Assembly (NCBI GenBank): GCA_023416175.1
Contig: JAEZIE010000182.1
Location: forward strand, 1 to 18,042
Direction: 5' to 3'
Origin: Bacillota bacterium
GTDB lineage: Bacteria > Bacillota > Clostridia > Christensenellales > CAG-138
Length of the DNA: 18,042 bases
Shown here: in pieces, positions 1 through 7,179 of the stretch
How the letters are laid out: each line of letters begins with the position of its first letter
Numbering within the stretch: position 1 is the first letter of the stretch
The notes under the pieces: generated by a model
Told to the model about the DNA's origin: nothing
Databases searched by the model: none
The model's input: the letters and a program-made list of their open reading frames with translations, nothing else
Made by a program: the position numbers and the translations under genes

Positions 1-187
1 TGGAACTGGAGACGGTCAACCGATTTGAACACTTTCTGATCAACGATGCTCGGGAAGCTGTCGCGTTTGTAAAGGATGTCGGCCGGCCCAACGTCAAGGT
101 CATGCTGGATTGCTTTCATATGAATATATTGAGGAGGACCATTTGGGGGAAGCCATCCGGCATACCGCCGGCTATCTCGGGCGATAA
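1..187 (+). pseudogene. Remnant of a D-tagatose 3-epimerase-like sugar epimerase (frameshifted, truncated)
   Basis: Reading from base 3, the translation contains LETVNRFEHF, GRPNVKVMLD and CFHMN, the conserved stretch of D-tagatose/D-psicose 3-epimerase-family TIM barrels (normally LDTFHMNIEED). At about 121-130 the frame breaks: removing two bases from the ATATAT-like run restores NIEEDHLGEAIR...AGYLG, which then stops at TAA (185-187). Family members continue after GYLG with HFHIGE and roughly 80-90 more residues carrying further active-site residues, and these are missing. The fragment is therefore both frameshifted and 3'-truncated. The 5' end lies outside the window. Family members interconvert ketoses at C3, which fits the pentulose theme of the neighbours, so this may be a decayed member of the same pathway. 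A sequencing or assembly error could explain the 2-base shift but not the lost C-terminus. Confidence 0.75.
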
Positions 188-204
188 ATGCAAGCAATAC
201 AAAG

Positions 205-227
205 GGCGCAAGAATTGCTCTTGCGCC
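205..227 (-). terminator. Hairpin terminator at the end of operon A
   Basis: GGCGCAAG (205-212) and CTTGCGCC (220-227) form a perfect 8-bp stem with a 7-nt loop, 24 nt downstream of the stop codon of the last SIS gene. On the minus strand the stem is followed by CTTTGTATTG, a weak T-rich tail. It probably ends the minus-strand operon and also lies just after the broken + strand epimerase remnant. Confidence 0.6.
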
Positions 228-251
228 TGCATGTTCATTTTCTTTTTGTGG

Positions 252-854
252 TCAATGCGAAAGCTTTTCGCCCACAGCGCCGCCGGGATGGATAGTCAAA
301 AACTGCTCTTTCGTAAAGCCGTTGTGCTGCATGACGGTGATGACAATGGCGTCCCACACGGCAATGACAGCAAGAATACTTGCGGTTGCCAATAAGCCCC
401 ACGGGCAAGGCTCCCGTTCAATGCGTACTTGTAAGAAAATATCCGCAGCCTGCGCAAGTTTGGACGTATCGTTCTCGCATACGCCAATCACAACGGCGCC
501 TTTTTCCTTGCAGCAGGGCAATAACCCCAACAACTCCGCCGTATTGCCGCCCTTGGTGACCAGAATAACAACGTCGTCCTTCTGGATGAACCCCATTGCA
601 CCGTGCGCGGCGGCGGACGGGCTTAAAAATGTCGCCGGGATCTCTACGCAGGAAAGCGAATGTGCAATCTTTTTTGCCGCAACGCCCGAGGTACCGCAGC
701 CAACGGTGATCACGCGGCGCTTTTCTTCCTTCACTTTGATCAGCAGTTCTACAATCTGCTTCACCGTATTCTGATCCACCGTCTGCAGCAGGGAGAGGAT
801 CGCCTCCCCTTCGCTTTTGATGACCCGTTCAAAGGATGCCTGATATGTTTCCAT
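252..854 (-). CDS. SIS-domain phosphosugar isomerase-like protein (distal tandem paralogue)
   Basis: A 200-residue single-domain SIS protein of the KpsF/GutQ (arabinose-5-phosphate isomerase) type, but without the two C-terminal CBS domains. Visible motifs are the GCGTSG nucleotide/phosphosugar loop at 52-57, TKGGNTAE at 100-107 and the C-terminal HPGGAVGE with His189, equivalent to the catalytic His of KdsD. Compared with KdsD/GutQ, the catalytic Lys of GKSGH is Thr and the usual SNSGE loop reads TKGGN, so the chemistry or substrate probably differs. The start at 854 is preceded by AGGTGA at good spacing, and an in-frame upstream extension would overlap the upstream gene. It lies 5 nt after a clear paralogue, with which it may form a hetero-oligomer. 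It is the last gene of operon A. Likely role: aldose-ketose isomerisation or binding of a phosphosugar. The exact reaction is unknown. Confidence 0.85.
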   Translation of the reverse strand: METYQASFERVIKSEGEAILSLLQTVDQNTVKQIVELLIKVKEEKRRVITVGCGTSGVAAKKIAHSLSCVEIPATFLSPSAAAHGAMGFIQKDDVVILVTKGGNTAELLGLLPCCKEKGAVVIGVCENDTSKLAQAADIFLQVRIEREPCPWGLLATASILAVIAVWDAIVITVMQHNGFTKEQFLTIHPGGAVGEKLSH

Positions 855-859
855 CTCTT

Positions 860-1477
860 TCACCTGCCATTTAGACCGCTTAGTAAGGTTTCCCCGGTTG
901 CACCGCCGGGATGGATACGCAAAAACTGCTCCTTGGTAAAACCGTTCATGCGCATTACCGTATGCGTGATGGCATCCCATGCGGCCACAACGCCAAGCGT
1001 ACTCGCGCAGGGCAGCATCTTCCACATATCGGGCTCCTCGCCGGTGTCCATCAGCATCAAAATATCGCAATTTTTGGCTAAGGCGGACTCTTTGTTATGC
1101 GTCACCCCTATGATGGTTGCGCCTTTCTCTTTGCAGCAGGGAATAAGATTAAGGATTTCCGCCGTGTTGCCTCCCTTTGCAAGGAGCACCACGATATCCC
1201 CCCGCTGAATAAGGCCCATCGCGCCATGCGGCGCGTCCGCCGGGGAAAGGAACATGGCGGGTACTTCTATACAACTTAAAATATGCGCAATGCGCTCCGC
1301 TGCCGTTCCAGAGGTGCCGCAGCCCGCGGTAATCACACGCTGCTTGTTTTCTTTAACGGCCAACAGCAGCTCGGCAATCTGGTCAAGCGTTTCATAGTCA
1401 AGCGTTTGCATGAGTCCGCTAATCGCGTCCGCTTCGCGGCGCAGCGTTTCATCGTACCAATTTCCGTATTTGGACAT
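860..1477 (-). CDS. SIS-domain phosphosugar isomerase-like protein (proximal tandem paralogue)
   Basis: A 205-residue SIS protein, homologous along its whole length to the protein encoded just downstream: both share CGTSG, IAH-LSC, FLSP, HGAMG, KGGNTAE, PCCKEKGA, NGFTKEQFL and HPGG. It has the KpsF/GutQ-type C-terminal HPGG His but no CBS domains, and the same unusual Thr for the family Lys in the first loop. The start at 1477 is chosen because AAGGGGAA lies about 7 nt upstream; an alternative ATG seven codons earlier has a poorer ribosome site. It is separated from dhaL by 174 nt containing a terminator-like hairpin, so the SIS pair may be expressed at a lower level than the rest of operon A. 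The exact substrate cannot be read from sequence. Confidence 0.85.
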   Translation of the reverse strand: MSKYGNWYDETLRREADAISGLMQTLDYETLDQIAELLLAVKENKQRVITAGCGTSGTAAERIAHILSCIEVPAMFLSPADAPHGAMGLIQRGDIVVLLAKGGNTAEILNLIPCCKEKGATIIGVTHNKESALAKNCDILMLMDTGEEPDMWKMLPCASTLGVVAAWDAITHTVMRMNGFTKEQFLRIHPGGATGETLLSGLNGR

Positions 1478-1577
1478 TTTTGTTCCCCTTTGTATCATGA
1501 TTGTTACGCAGTATCTGGCCCTGTATCCTTAACCGCAGCCAACTGCAGGCACGGTTGTTCCCGTAATCATCGAAAAT

Positions 1578-1630
1578 GTGCCGCATGGCACTTTTTCGGA
1601 AAGCGAAAGGGGATACGCATCGGTATCCCC
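1578..1630 (-). terminator. Two hairpins between dhaL and the SIS pair (possible attenuator)
   Basis: GGGGATAC (1609-1616) pairs with GTATCCCC (1623-1630), loop 6 nt. Read on the minus strand it is followed by TTTCGCTTT, like a leaky intrinsic terminator. A second small hairpin, GTGCC/GGCAC at 1578-1591, is followed on the + strand by TTTTT. The rest of the 1478-1651 gap shows no convincing promoter, so the SIS genes are probably reached by read-through. Confidence 0.5.
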
Positions 1631-1651
1631 TCCCCCATAAAGGAAATATGC

Positions 1652-2287
1652 TTATGCGCAAATGATCTCTTTCCACACCTGTATGATGTACATGCCCACG
1701 GTAGCGCCCTGGTCGGGCTTTCCCAACACCTGCTCGCCGAAGAACACGCCGCGCCCAAACGCCGCAACCATGCCCTTCGTGGCTTCCAGGCCATCTTGTG
1801 CCGCAGTGAATGCGCCTTTTGCAGCCTCTTCAAGAGAAGCGCCAGCCTCGCACGCTTTTTCAAGATACCGCGCGGCGGGATACATGGAGTCGATGATGGT
1901 ACGGTCGCCCGGTTTGGCTTTGCCGCGCTCCATCAGGCCTTCCACAAACTGATCCACAAACGCCGCAAGCTCTGCAACGCCCATACTTTCTTTGCCTTTG
2001 AAGGCCTTTGCAACCTTCATGAAGCCGGAACCCACCAGCGTACCCATGGTGGAGGGTACAGCTTTCGCGATGGTCATGCCCGCGAGCATGAACAGCTTAC
2101 CAAGATCCGTCTCTTCCGAGCCATGTACGGCTTCCTTTGCCTTTGCAAAGCCGGAAGTCATGGTGAGCCCCAGATCGCCGTCGCCTAAGGCCGCATCCAT
2201 CTCAGTCAGATAATCCTTGTGCTCCGCCATGGTATCCGCTGCTTTATCAAAGAAGCGAATGATATCCTGCCTGCTGATGGTATCCAT
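1652..2287 (-). CDS. dhaL: Dihydroxyacetone kinase ADP/ATP-binding subunit DhaL
   Basis: A 211-residue DhaL (Dak2-domain) protein, the usual length for the separate nucleotide-binding subunit. The Mg-binding aspartates are in DAALGDGDLG (Asp31, Asp36, Asp38). Further family motifs are GDRTIIDSMYPA (127-138) and DQGATVG near the C-terminus. The family's GDxDHG motif reads GDGDLG here, with Leu for His. The start ATG at 2287 overlaps the dhaK stop as TAATG, showing translational coupling. It would work with DhaK on dihydroxyacetone or a related short ketose (for example erythrulose). No PTS phosphocarrier DhaM is encoded in the window, so it could be ATP-dependent or use a DhaM encoded elsewhere. 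Confidence 0.92.
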   Translation of the reverse strand: MDTISRQDIIRFFDKAADTMAEHKDYLTEMDAALGDGDLGLTMTSGFAKAKEAVHGSEETDLGKLFMLAGMTIAKAVPSTMGTLVGSGFMKVAKAFKGKESMGVAELAAFVDQFVEGLMERGKAKPGDRTIIDSMYPAARYLEKACEAGASLEEAAKGAFTAAQDGLEATKGMVAAFGRGVFFGEQVLGKPDQGATVGMYIIQVWKEIICA

Positions 2288-3291
2288 TAGAGTTGCTCCT
2301 GTGATACGAACGGTGTGCGGCAGGGCATGGAGAGATATTTTTTGAGCTCCGCGTCCAGCTTGAGCAAGCTCACAGACATACCGGCCATATCCATGGAGGT
2401 GGCATACTCGCCCACATACGCCTTGAATGCCTTGATGCCCTTTTCATTTAGCAGCTCATGCACGCGGCGATAGACAATGTAGAGTTCCTCCAGCGGGGTC
2501 GCGCCAAGGCCATTGACCAGCACGGCCACTTCATCGCCGCTCTCATACGGAAGATCAGGCAGCATGCGGTCGAGCATATCGCCGACAATGACGTCCACCG
2601 GACGGATTGCGGACTTTTCAATGCCCGGCTCGCCGTGGATGCCCATGCCCAGTTCCATGTTGCCCGGCGCAATTTCGAAATTCGCCTTGCCGTTTTCAGG
2701 TATGATGCAGGGGGTCAGCGCAACGCCCATGGTCCGGACGTTATCGGCAGCCTTCTGCGCGATACGCGTGACTTCCTCAAGCGGCAGCATAGCGTCCGCT
2801 GCGCCGCCCGCACACTTGAACACGAAGAATATACCGGCGACGCCGCGGCGCTTGTTTTCTTTGCCCTTGGGCGCGGAAGCGACATCCTCGCCCGCGACAA
2901 CCTGCATCACCTTGATATCATCGAAATCGGCCATTTCCTGGGCCATATCAAAGTTCATGATATCGCCGCCATAGTTGCCGTAAATATACAGCACGCCGGC
3001 GCCGCTGTCGATTTCCTTGGTGACCTGATACATCTGATCCGCGCTGGGAGACTGGAATACGCCGCCGATGCTGGCGCCGTCGAGCATGCCGTCGCCCACG
3101 TAGCCCATGAACAGCGGCAGATGGCCGGAGCCGCCGCCCGTGGCGATGCCGACCTTGCCGGGTTTCTTCTTTGCCGTTACGTAGCAGCGCAAATCATCGT
3201 TTACGATTTTGATCTTGTCCGGATGCGCGGCGAGCACGCCTTTGAGCATTTCATCCACGTAATTTTCGGGTTTGTTTAGCAATCTCTGCAT
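2287..3291 (-). CDS. dhaK: Dihydroxyacetone kinase substrate-binding subunit DhaK
   Basis: A 334-residue DhaK-type Dak1 domain. Clear motifs are GGGSGH (52-57), GNYGGD (105-110, with the catalytic Asp110) and MGIHGEPG with His219, matching the His of E. coli DhaK that binds the substrate carbonyl covalently as a hemiaminal. It covers the full family length. AAGGAGG lies about 8 nt upstream of the ATG, and the gene is translationally coupled to dhaL. It sits directly downstream of the ABC permease genes, which argues for a role in catabolism of the imported sugar rather than in glycerol fermentation; no glycerol dehydrogenase or dehydratase lies alongside. Substrate options are dihydroxyacetone or a tetrulose. 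Confidence 0.93.
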   Translation of the reverse strand: MQRLLNKPENYVDEMLKGVLAAHPDKIKIVNDDLRCYVTAKKKPGKVGIATGGGSGHLPLFMGYVGDGMLDGASIGGVFQSPSADQMYQVTKEIDSGAGVLYIYGNYGGDIMNFDMAQEMADFDDIKVMQVVAGEDVASAPKGKENKRRGVAGIFFVFKCAGGAADAMLPLEEVTRIAQKAADNVRTMGVALTPCIIPENGKANFEIAPGNMELGMGIHGEPGIEKSAIRPVDVIVGDMLDRMLPDLPYESGDEVAVLVNGLGATPLEELYIVYRRVHELLNEKGIKAFKAYVGEYATSMDMAGMSVSLLKLDAELKKYLSMPCRTPFVSQEQL

Positions 3292-3339
3292 GGAACGACG
3301 CCTCCTTAGTTTGAATAATAGTATCGGCTTTGAACCGAT

Positions 3340-4395
3340 TTATTTTGCAGCGGCAGCGGCCTTTTTCTTGCGTTCGTTGCTCTTGTTGCCGTAGTGATTG
3401 ATGATCAGCGTCGCGATAAGCACCGCGCCCCAGATGAATGTCTTAAAATAGGAATCCGCACGCATGAAATTGAAGCCGCTTGAAAGGAACTGCAGCGTCA
3501 GTATCGCCATGATCACGCCCGTCACCTTGCCAAAGCCGCCGCTTGGGTTAACGCCGCCCAGCACCGCCACCAGAATGCACTGAAGCGTGTAGGAGGAGCC
3601 ATAATCGGCTTTCGCGGAAATCGTACGCGAGGACATAATGATACCGGCGATCGCCGAAAGCAGGCCGCCCAGCATGTGCGCCTTGATGATATCCAGTTTC
3701 GTCTGTATACCGGTGAAGCGCGCCGCCTTTTCATTGGTGCCCAGCAGGTAAATTTCAAGACCGAACTTCTTCTTCTGCAACAGTACCGTGCACAGGCCGG
3801 CGACTACAATAAATATGACCGTTGGGAGGGGGATGCCGATTAGCGTTCCCGCGCCGATAAATTCGTAGCCTGCTGGGAGCCCAAATACTGCGGAACCGTC
3901 CGTGAGGAATATGCCGATACCAGAGAACATCTCCATGGTGCCCAGCGTCGCCAGCATAGCGGGAATTCCCACCCTGGCAATGAGGAAGCCGTTGAGCGCG
4001 CCGCAGACAAGGCCTACCGACAGAGATACCACGATACCGACGAATATGGCTCCGAGATTGCCCATGGAAGGAGCCAGCGCGATCATCGTATACGCCGATA
4101 CGATGGCGCTCAAATTGCCAATGCCCAGCACCGAGAGGTTGATGCCGCCCATCAGCATGGCGATCATAACGGCGATGGAGAACAAACCGATCTCCGGGAA
4201 CTGGTATGCCATGGACATAAAGTTCTTGCTTGTCAGGTAAAGCTCGGGCTTGAGCGCCGCCATCAGTACAAACGATACGACCATGATGATGCTCAGCCGT
4301 ACGAGATTACCGTCAAACAGCAAGTCGCTGCGAATGCCGTTCAGGTCAACGGGCAGTCTTTTTTTAGGCGTTTTCGCGTTATTCTGCTGTTCCAC
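3340..4395 (-). CDS. Sugar ABC transporter permease (RbsC family), second of pair
   Basis: A 351-residue hydrophobic protein of the branched-chain/ribose permease superfamily, with multiple membrane spans starting near residue 33. It has the family's cytoplasmic coupling loop, NGFLIARVGIPAMLATLGT, and the C-terminal LGGVNPSGGFGK motif. It has a cytoplasmic N-tail of about 30 polar residues and a Lys/Ala-rich C-tail. The start is GTG at 4395 (not ATG), with AGGAGGG about 6 nt upstream; the preceding permease stop is only 2 nt away. It probably forms a heterodimer with the neighbouring permease, as in LsrCD or RhaPQ systems, instead of the RbsC homodimer. Confidence 0.92.
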   Translation of the reverse strand: MEQQNNAKTPKKRLPVDLNGIRSDLLFDGNLVRLSIIMVVSFVLMAALKPELYLTSKNFMSMAYQFPEIGLFSIAVMIAMLMGGINLSVLGIGNLSAIVSAYTMIALAPSMGNLGAIFVGIVVSLSVGLVCGALNGFLIARVGIPAMLATLGTMEMFSGIGIFLTDGSAVFGLPAGYEFIGAGTLIGIPLPTVIFIVVAGLCTVLLQKKKFGLEIYLLGTNEKAARFTGIQTKLDIIKAHMLGGLLSAIAGIIMSSRTISAKADYGSSYTLQCILVAVLGGVNPSGGFGKVTGVIMAILTLQFLSSGFNFMRADSYFKTFIWGAVLIATLIINHYGNKSNERKKKAAAAAK

Positions 4396-4397
4396 TC

Positions 4398-5432
4398 TCA
4401 GCCCTCCTTACAGGGTTCGTCATCCATAACCTTGGGAATCTTGTTTGCTTCCTTCATCGCCTGGTATGCCGATATGCCGGTACCAACGACGATGATCAAG
4501 CCCACGACTGCGCGCTGAGCTGTAGGCGGTATACCCAAAAGTATCAGGCTGTTGCGCGCAATTGTGATGAGCGCAAGGCCCAGCGTCGTGCCCAGCACGG
4601 TGCCCTTGCCGCCCGCGATGTTTGTACCGCCGAGCACCGCTGCGGCAATGATGATAAGTTCGCTGCCCATCAGGTCCGTCGGTACGCAGGTACGCGCCTG
4701 TATAGTATGGACGATACCCCCAAGGCCTGCCGCGAAGCCAATGAAGGTGTACACGAATATGGTAATGCCCTTAATGTTAAAGCCCGCGCGTTCCGCGGAG
4801 ACGCGGTCGCCGCCCAGCGCGTATATACCGCGCCCAAGCATGGTATAGTTGAGCAGCACATACACGATGGCGATGATGGCCAGCAGGAACCAGAATGTCA
4901 CTGGCAATATAGAGGTATAATTTACACCCTGCACGTGGAATATTTCCGCCTTGCTCATGGCCTCCAGGGGCGGGACCAGACGGTTGACGGGCTTAGCGCC
5001 CAGCAGCGAAATCAACAACCCGTGGAATACGTTGGACGTGCCCAGCGTGACAATAAACGCCGGAAGCTTGAACATCGAGATGATCAGGCCGTTAATCGCA
5101 CCAAGCGCGGTGCCGATGAAGACGGCAAGCAGTATTGGAAATACCACAGAGCCGTTATACGAAATGGTAGCGCACAGCTTGCTGGTGATATACATGGAGG
5201 CAACGGCGATCGCTGGGAACGAAACGTCTATGCCACCCGCGATAATGCCCAGCATGACCGCATACACCATGATGCCGTTGACAACAGCCGCCTTTAAGAG
5301 GTCAACCGCGTTGTTAGCCGTAAAGAACACGGGACTTTTTAGGCCGATCACAATACACAGCACCACTACCGTCAGCGCTACGTAGAATTCGTTTCTTTGC
5401 AGTATTTTCCTGACTGGGGAGCATGTTTTCAT
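4398..5432 (-). CDS. Sugar ABC transporter permease (RbsC family), first of pair
   Basis: A 344-residue polytopic membrane protein of the same family as the next gene. Seen are GIIAGGIDVSFPAIA in an early membrane segment, NGLIISMFKLPAFIVTLGTS as the coupling loop that contacts the ATPase, and LGGTNIAGGKGTVLGTTLG near the end. AAGGGGA precedes the ATG by about 8 nt. The gene is 18 nt downstream of the ATPase gene and 2 nt upstream of the second permease, so the three are certainly co-transcribed. Together they form the inner-membrane channel for the sugar delivered by the binding lipoprotein. The imported sugar is not determined. Confidence 0.92.
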   Translation of the reverse strand: MKTCSPVRKILQRNEFYVALTVVVLCIVIGLKSPVFFTANNAVDLLKAAVVNGIMVYAVMLGIIAGGIDVSFPAIAVASMYITSKLCATISYNGSVVFPILLAVFIGTALGAINGLIISMFKLPAFIVTLGTSNVFHGLLISLLGAKPVNRLVPPLEAMSKAEIFHVQGVNYTSILPVTFWFLLAIIAIVYVLLNYTMLGRGIYALGGDRVSAERAGFNIKGITIFVYTFIGFAAGLGGIVHTIQARTCVPTDLMGSELIIIAAAVLGGTNIAGGKGTVLGTTLGLALITIARNSLILLGIPPTAQRAVVGLIIVVGTGISAYQAMKEANKIPKVMDDEPCKEG

Positions 5433-5450
5433 AATCCTATTCCCCTTCCG

Positions 5451-6947
5451 TTATGCTTCGCTCAGCTTGCGGGATACCAGCTCGGGCGTCAGCTCCGAGG
5501 TCTCCATGCTGCCGACGATACGCCCTTTTCTCATGATCAACACGCGATTGCAGTTATCCAGTACCTCGGGAATATCATCCGAAATGATGATGACCCCCAT
5601 GCCCTGCTGCGCAAGCTTTCTCGCGTAGGCGTGGATATCGGTTTTGGAGCCGATGTCGACGCCAACAGTGGGGCTGTTCAATATCAATACCTTCGGCTTG
5701 GTGGATAACCATTTCGCTAGCACGACGCGCTGCTGGTTGCCGCCTGATAAACTCTGTACGGGCAGCTCGCCGGATGGCGTTACGATGTTCAGCTCGTCGA
5801 TCCATTCCTTCGTACGCTCACGCGTTTTTTGGATACTGATGAGCCCGGCCTTGCCGAGCACGTTGTTGACCGTGGCGGCGACCGTATTGTTATTGATGGA
5901 ATGTGGCAGGAACAGTCCTTCCGTCAACCGGTCCTCCGGAACGTAGGCAATGCCGTGCTTGATGGCATCCTGCACCGAACCAGGTTTTACCGGTGCGCCT
6001 TGTACATATAGACGGCCCTTCGTAATTTTTTCGAGCCCGAACAGCGCCCGTGCAAGCTCACTGCGCCCCGAACCCAGCAATCCTGTGATGCCTATGATTT
6101 CGCCGGCATACAGTTCAAACGATATATCGTCAAACAGGTCTTTGATCCCGATACTTTCCGCCTTGAGCAATGGATCGTCGCTGATCGTTGGAGCGGTAAA
6201 CCGCGTGGCTTCGATGGTGCGGCCGGTCATGTGGTAAATGAATTTATCCCGGTCGAAGTCCTTCATCGGCCCTTCGATTACCTTCCTGCCGTTACGCAGT
6301 ACAGTAAGCTCTTCCGCGATTTCGAATACTTCCTCCAGCTTGTGGCTGACAAACAGTATGGAAATACCCTTTTTCTGCAGGTCACGTACCACGGCAAACA
6401 AGCTGTCCACTTCCTTGCGTGTAAGCGCCGTGGTGGGTTCGTCCATGACAAGCAGCTTTGCATCCTGCAAAAGCGCCCTGCAGATGGCAACAAGCTGCCG
6501 GTCGGCGACAGACAATCCGCCTACAAGCGCGTCGAGATCCATATGGATATCGACCATATCCAGCGCACGCTGGGCATTCTTTTTGATGGACTGCCAATTC
6601 ACAAACTTTTTGCCGTGCAGCCTTTCCAGGCTGAGCGCGATGTTTTCCGCAACCGTCAGGTTGGGGAATATGGAGAAATCCTGATAGATGATCTGGATAC
6701 CCTCGCGAATGGCCTGTTGCGGGGTAAGCTTGTGGAATACCTTCCCCGCGATTTCAATCTCGCCTTTGTCCGGCGTGTAGAAACCCGAAATGACCTTAAT
6801 AAGGGTGGATTTTCCGCCGCCGTTTTCTCCGGCCAGACAGCGGATCTCCCCTTCATAGATGGTCATATCCACATCCTGTAGCGCATGAACGCCCGCGAAG
6901 GACTTGGAAATGCCTGTTAACTTAATTAAGGGCTTGCGCATATACAT
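5451..6947 (-). CDS. Sugar ABC transporter ATP-binding protein (RbsA-type, two domains)
   Basis: A 498-residue tandem ATPase. Domain 1 is complete: Walker A GENGGGKST (40-48, with Gly for the usual Ala), Q-loop Gln89, signature LSVAD (145-149), Walker B LLVMDE (165-170) and switch His202. Domain 2 has a degenerate P-loop (GLLGSGRSE, normal for this family) and a canonical LSGGNQQ signature (400-406). Its Walker B reads LILNSP (421-426) instead of LILDEP, so both acidic residues are lost. Only one site can then hydrolyse ATP efficiently. The start may be 6947 or the ATG two codons later (6941); both have an AAGGAAGGA site at usable spacing. It drives the two permeases downstream. An internal promoter and a 5' palindrome may give it separate control from the binding protein. 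Confidence 0.93.
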   Translation of the reverse strand: MYMRKPLIKLTGISKSFAGVHALQDVDMTIYEGEIRCLAGENGGGKSTLIKVISGFYTPDKGEIEIAGKVFHKLTPQQAIREGIQIIYQDFSIFPNLTVAENIALSLERLHGKKFVNWQSIKKNAQRALDMVDIHMDLDALVGGLSVADRQLVAICRALLQDAKLLVMDEPTTALTRKEVDSLFAVVRDLQKKGISILFVSHKLEEVFEIAEELTVLRNGRKVIEGPMKDFDRDKFIYHMTGRTIEATRFTAPTISDDPLLKAESIGIKDLFDDISFELYAGEIIGITGLLGSGRSELARALFGLEKITKGRLYVQGAPVKPGSVQDAIKHGIAYVPEDRLTEGLFLPHSINNNTVAATVNNVLGKAGLISIQKTRERTKEWIDELNIVTPSGELPVQSLSGGNQQRVVLAKWLSTKPKVLILNSPTVGVDIGSKTDIHAYARKLAQQGMGVIIISDDIPEVLDNCNRVLIMRKGRIVGSMETSELTPELVSRKLSEA

Positions 6948-6983
6948 TCCTTCCTTTTTGATCCGCAGTAATACAGCACCGAC

Positions 6984-6997
6984 AAGTATATATACTT
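6984..6997. promoter_or_regulatory. 14-bp perfect palindrome (candidate operator)
   Basis: AAGTATATATACTT is self-complementary. It begins immediately downstream of the -10 hexamer of the internal minus-strand promoter, so it would cover the transcription start. This placement is typical of a repressor operator. No second exact copy was seen in the window. Confidence 0.4.
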
Positions 6998-7026
6998 AGT
7001 ATAGCGTAAATACGATCCGCTTCCAA
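6998..7026 (-). promoter_or_regulatory. Internal sigma-A promoter before the ABC ATPase gene
   Basis: On the minus strand, TTGGAA (7021-7026) and TATACT (6998-7003) are separated by exactly 17 bp, giving 4/6 and 5/6 matches to the consensus. The predicted start point lies about 45 nt before the ATPase start codon. It would allow the ATPase, permease and kinase genes to be transcribed apart from the upstream binding protein. Confidence 0.5.
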
Positions 7027-7121
7027 TTATTGCTGAACAAAAAGCCACAAAAAATAATTAACCGCCGGAAAGCAAGCTATTTCAAGCACTTTGCAGCAGT
7101 TTCCGGCATCCTTTACATTTT

Positions 7122-7152
7122 AGCCCGGCCGGCCAATAAGACCGGCCGGGCT
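7122..7152 (-). terminator. Strong GC hairpin after the binding-protein gene
   Basis: AGCCCGGCCGG (7122-7132) and CCGGCCGGGCT (7142-7152) form a perfect 11-bp, nearly all-GC stem with a 9-nt loop, 27 nt after the binding-protein stop codon. On the minus strand the following bases are AAAATG, with no U-tract. It therefore looks like an mRNA-stabilising or partially terminating hairpin of the kind often found after highly expressed binding-protein genes. Confidence 0.6.
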
Positions 7153-7179
7153 TTGTGTTACTTAGACAATGATGGGAAA

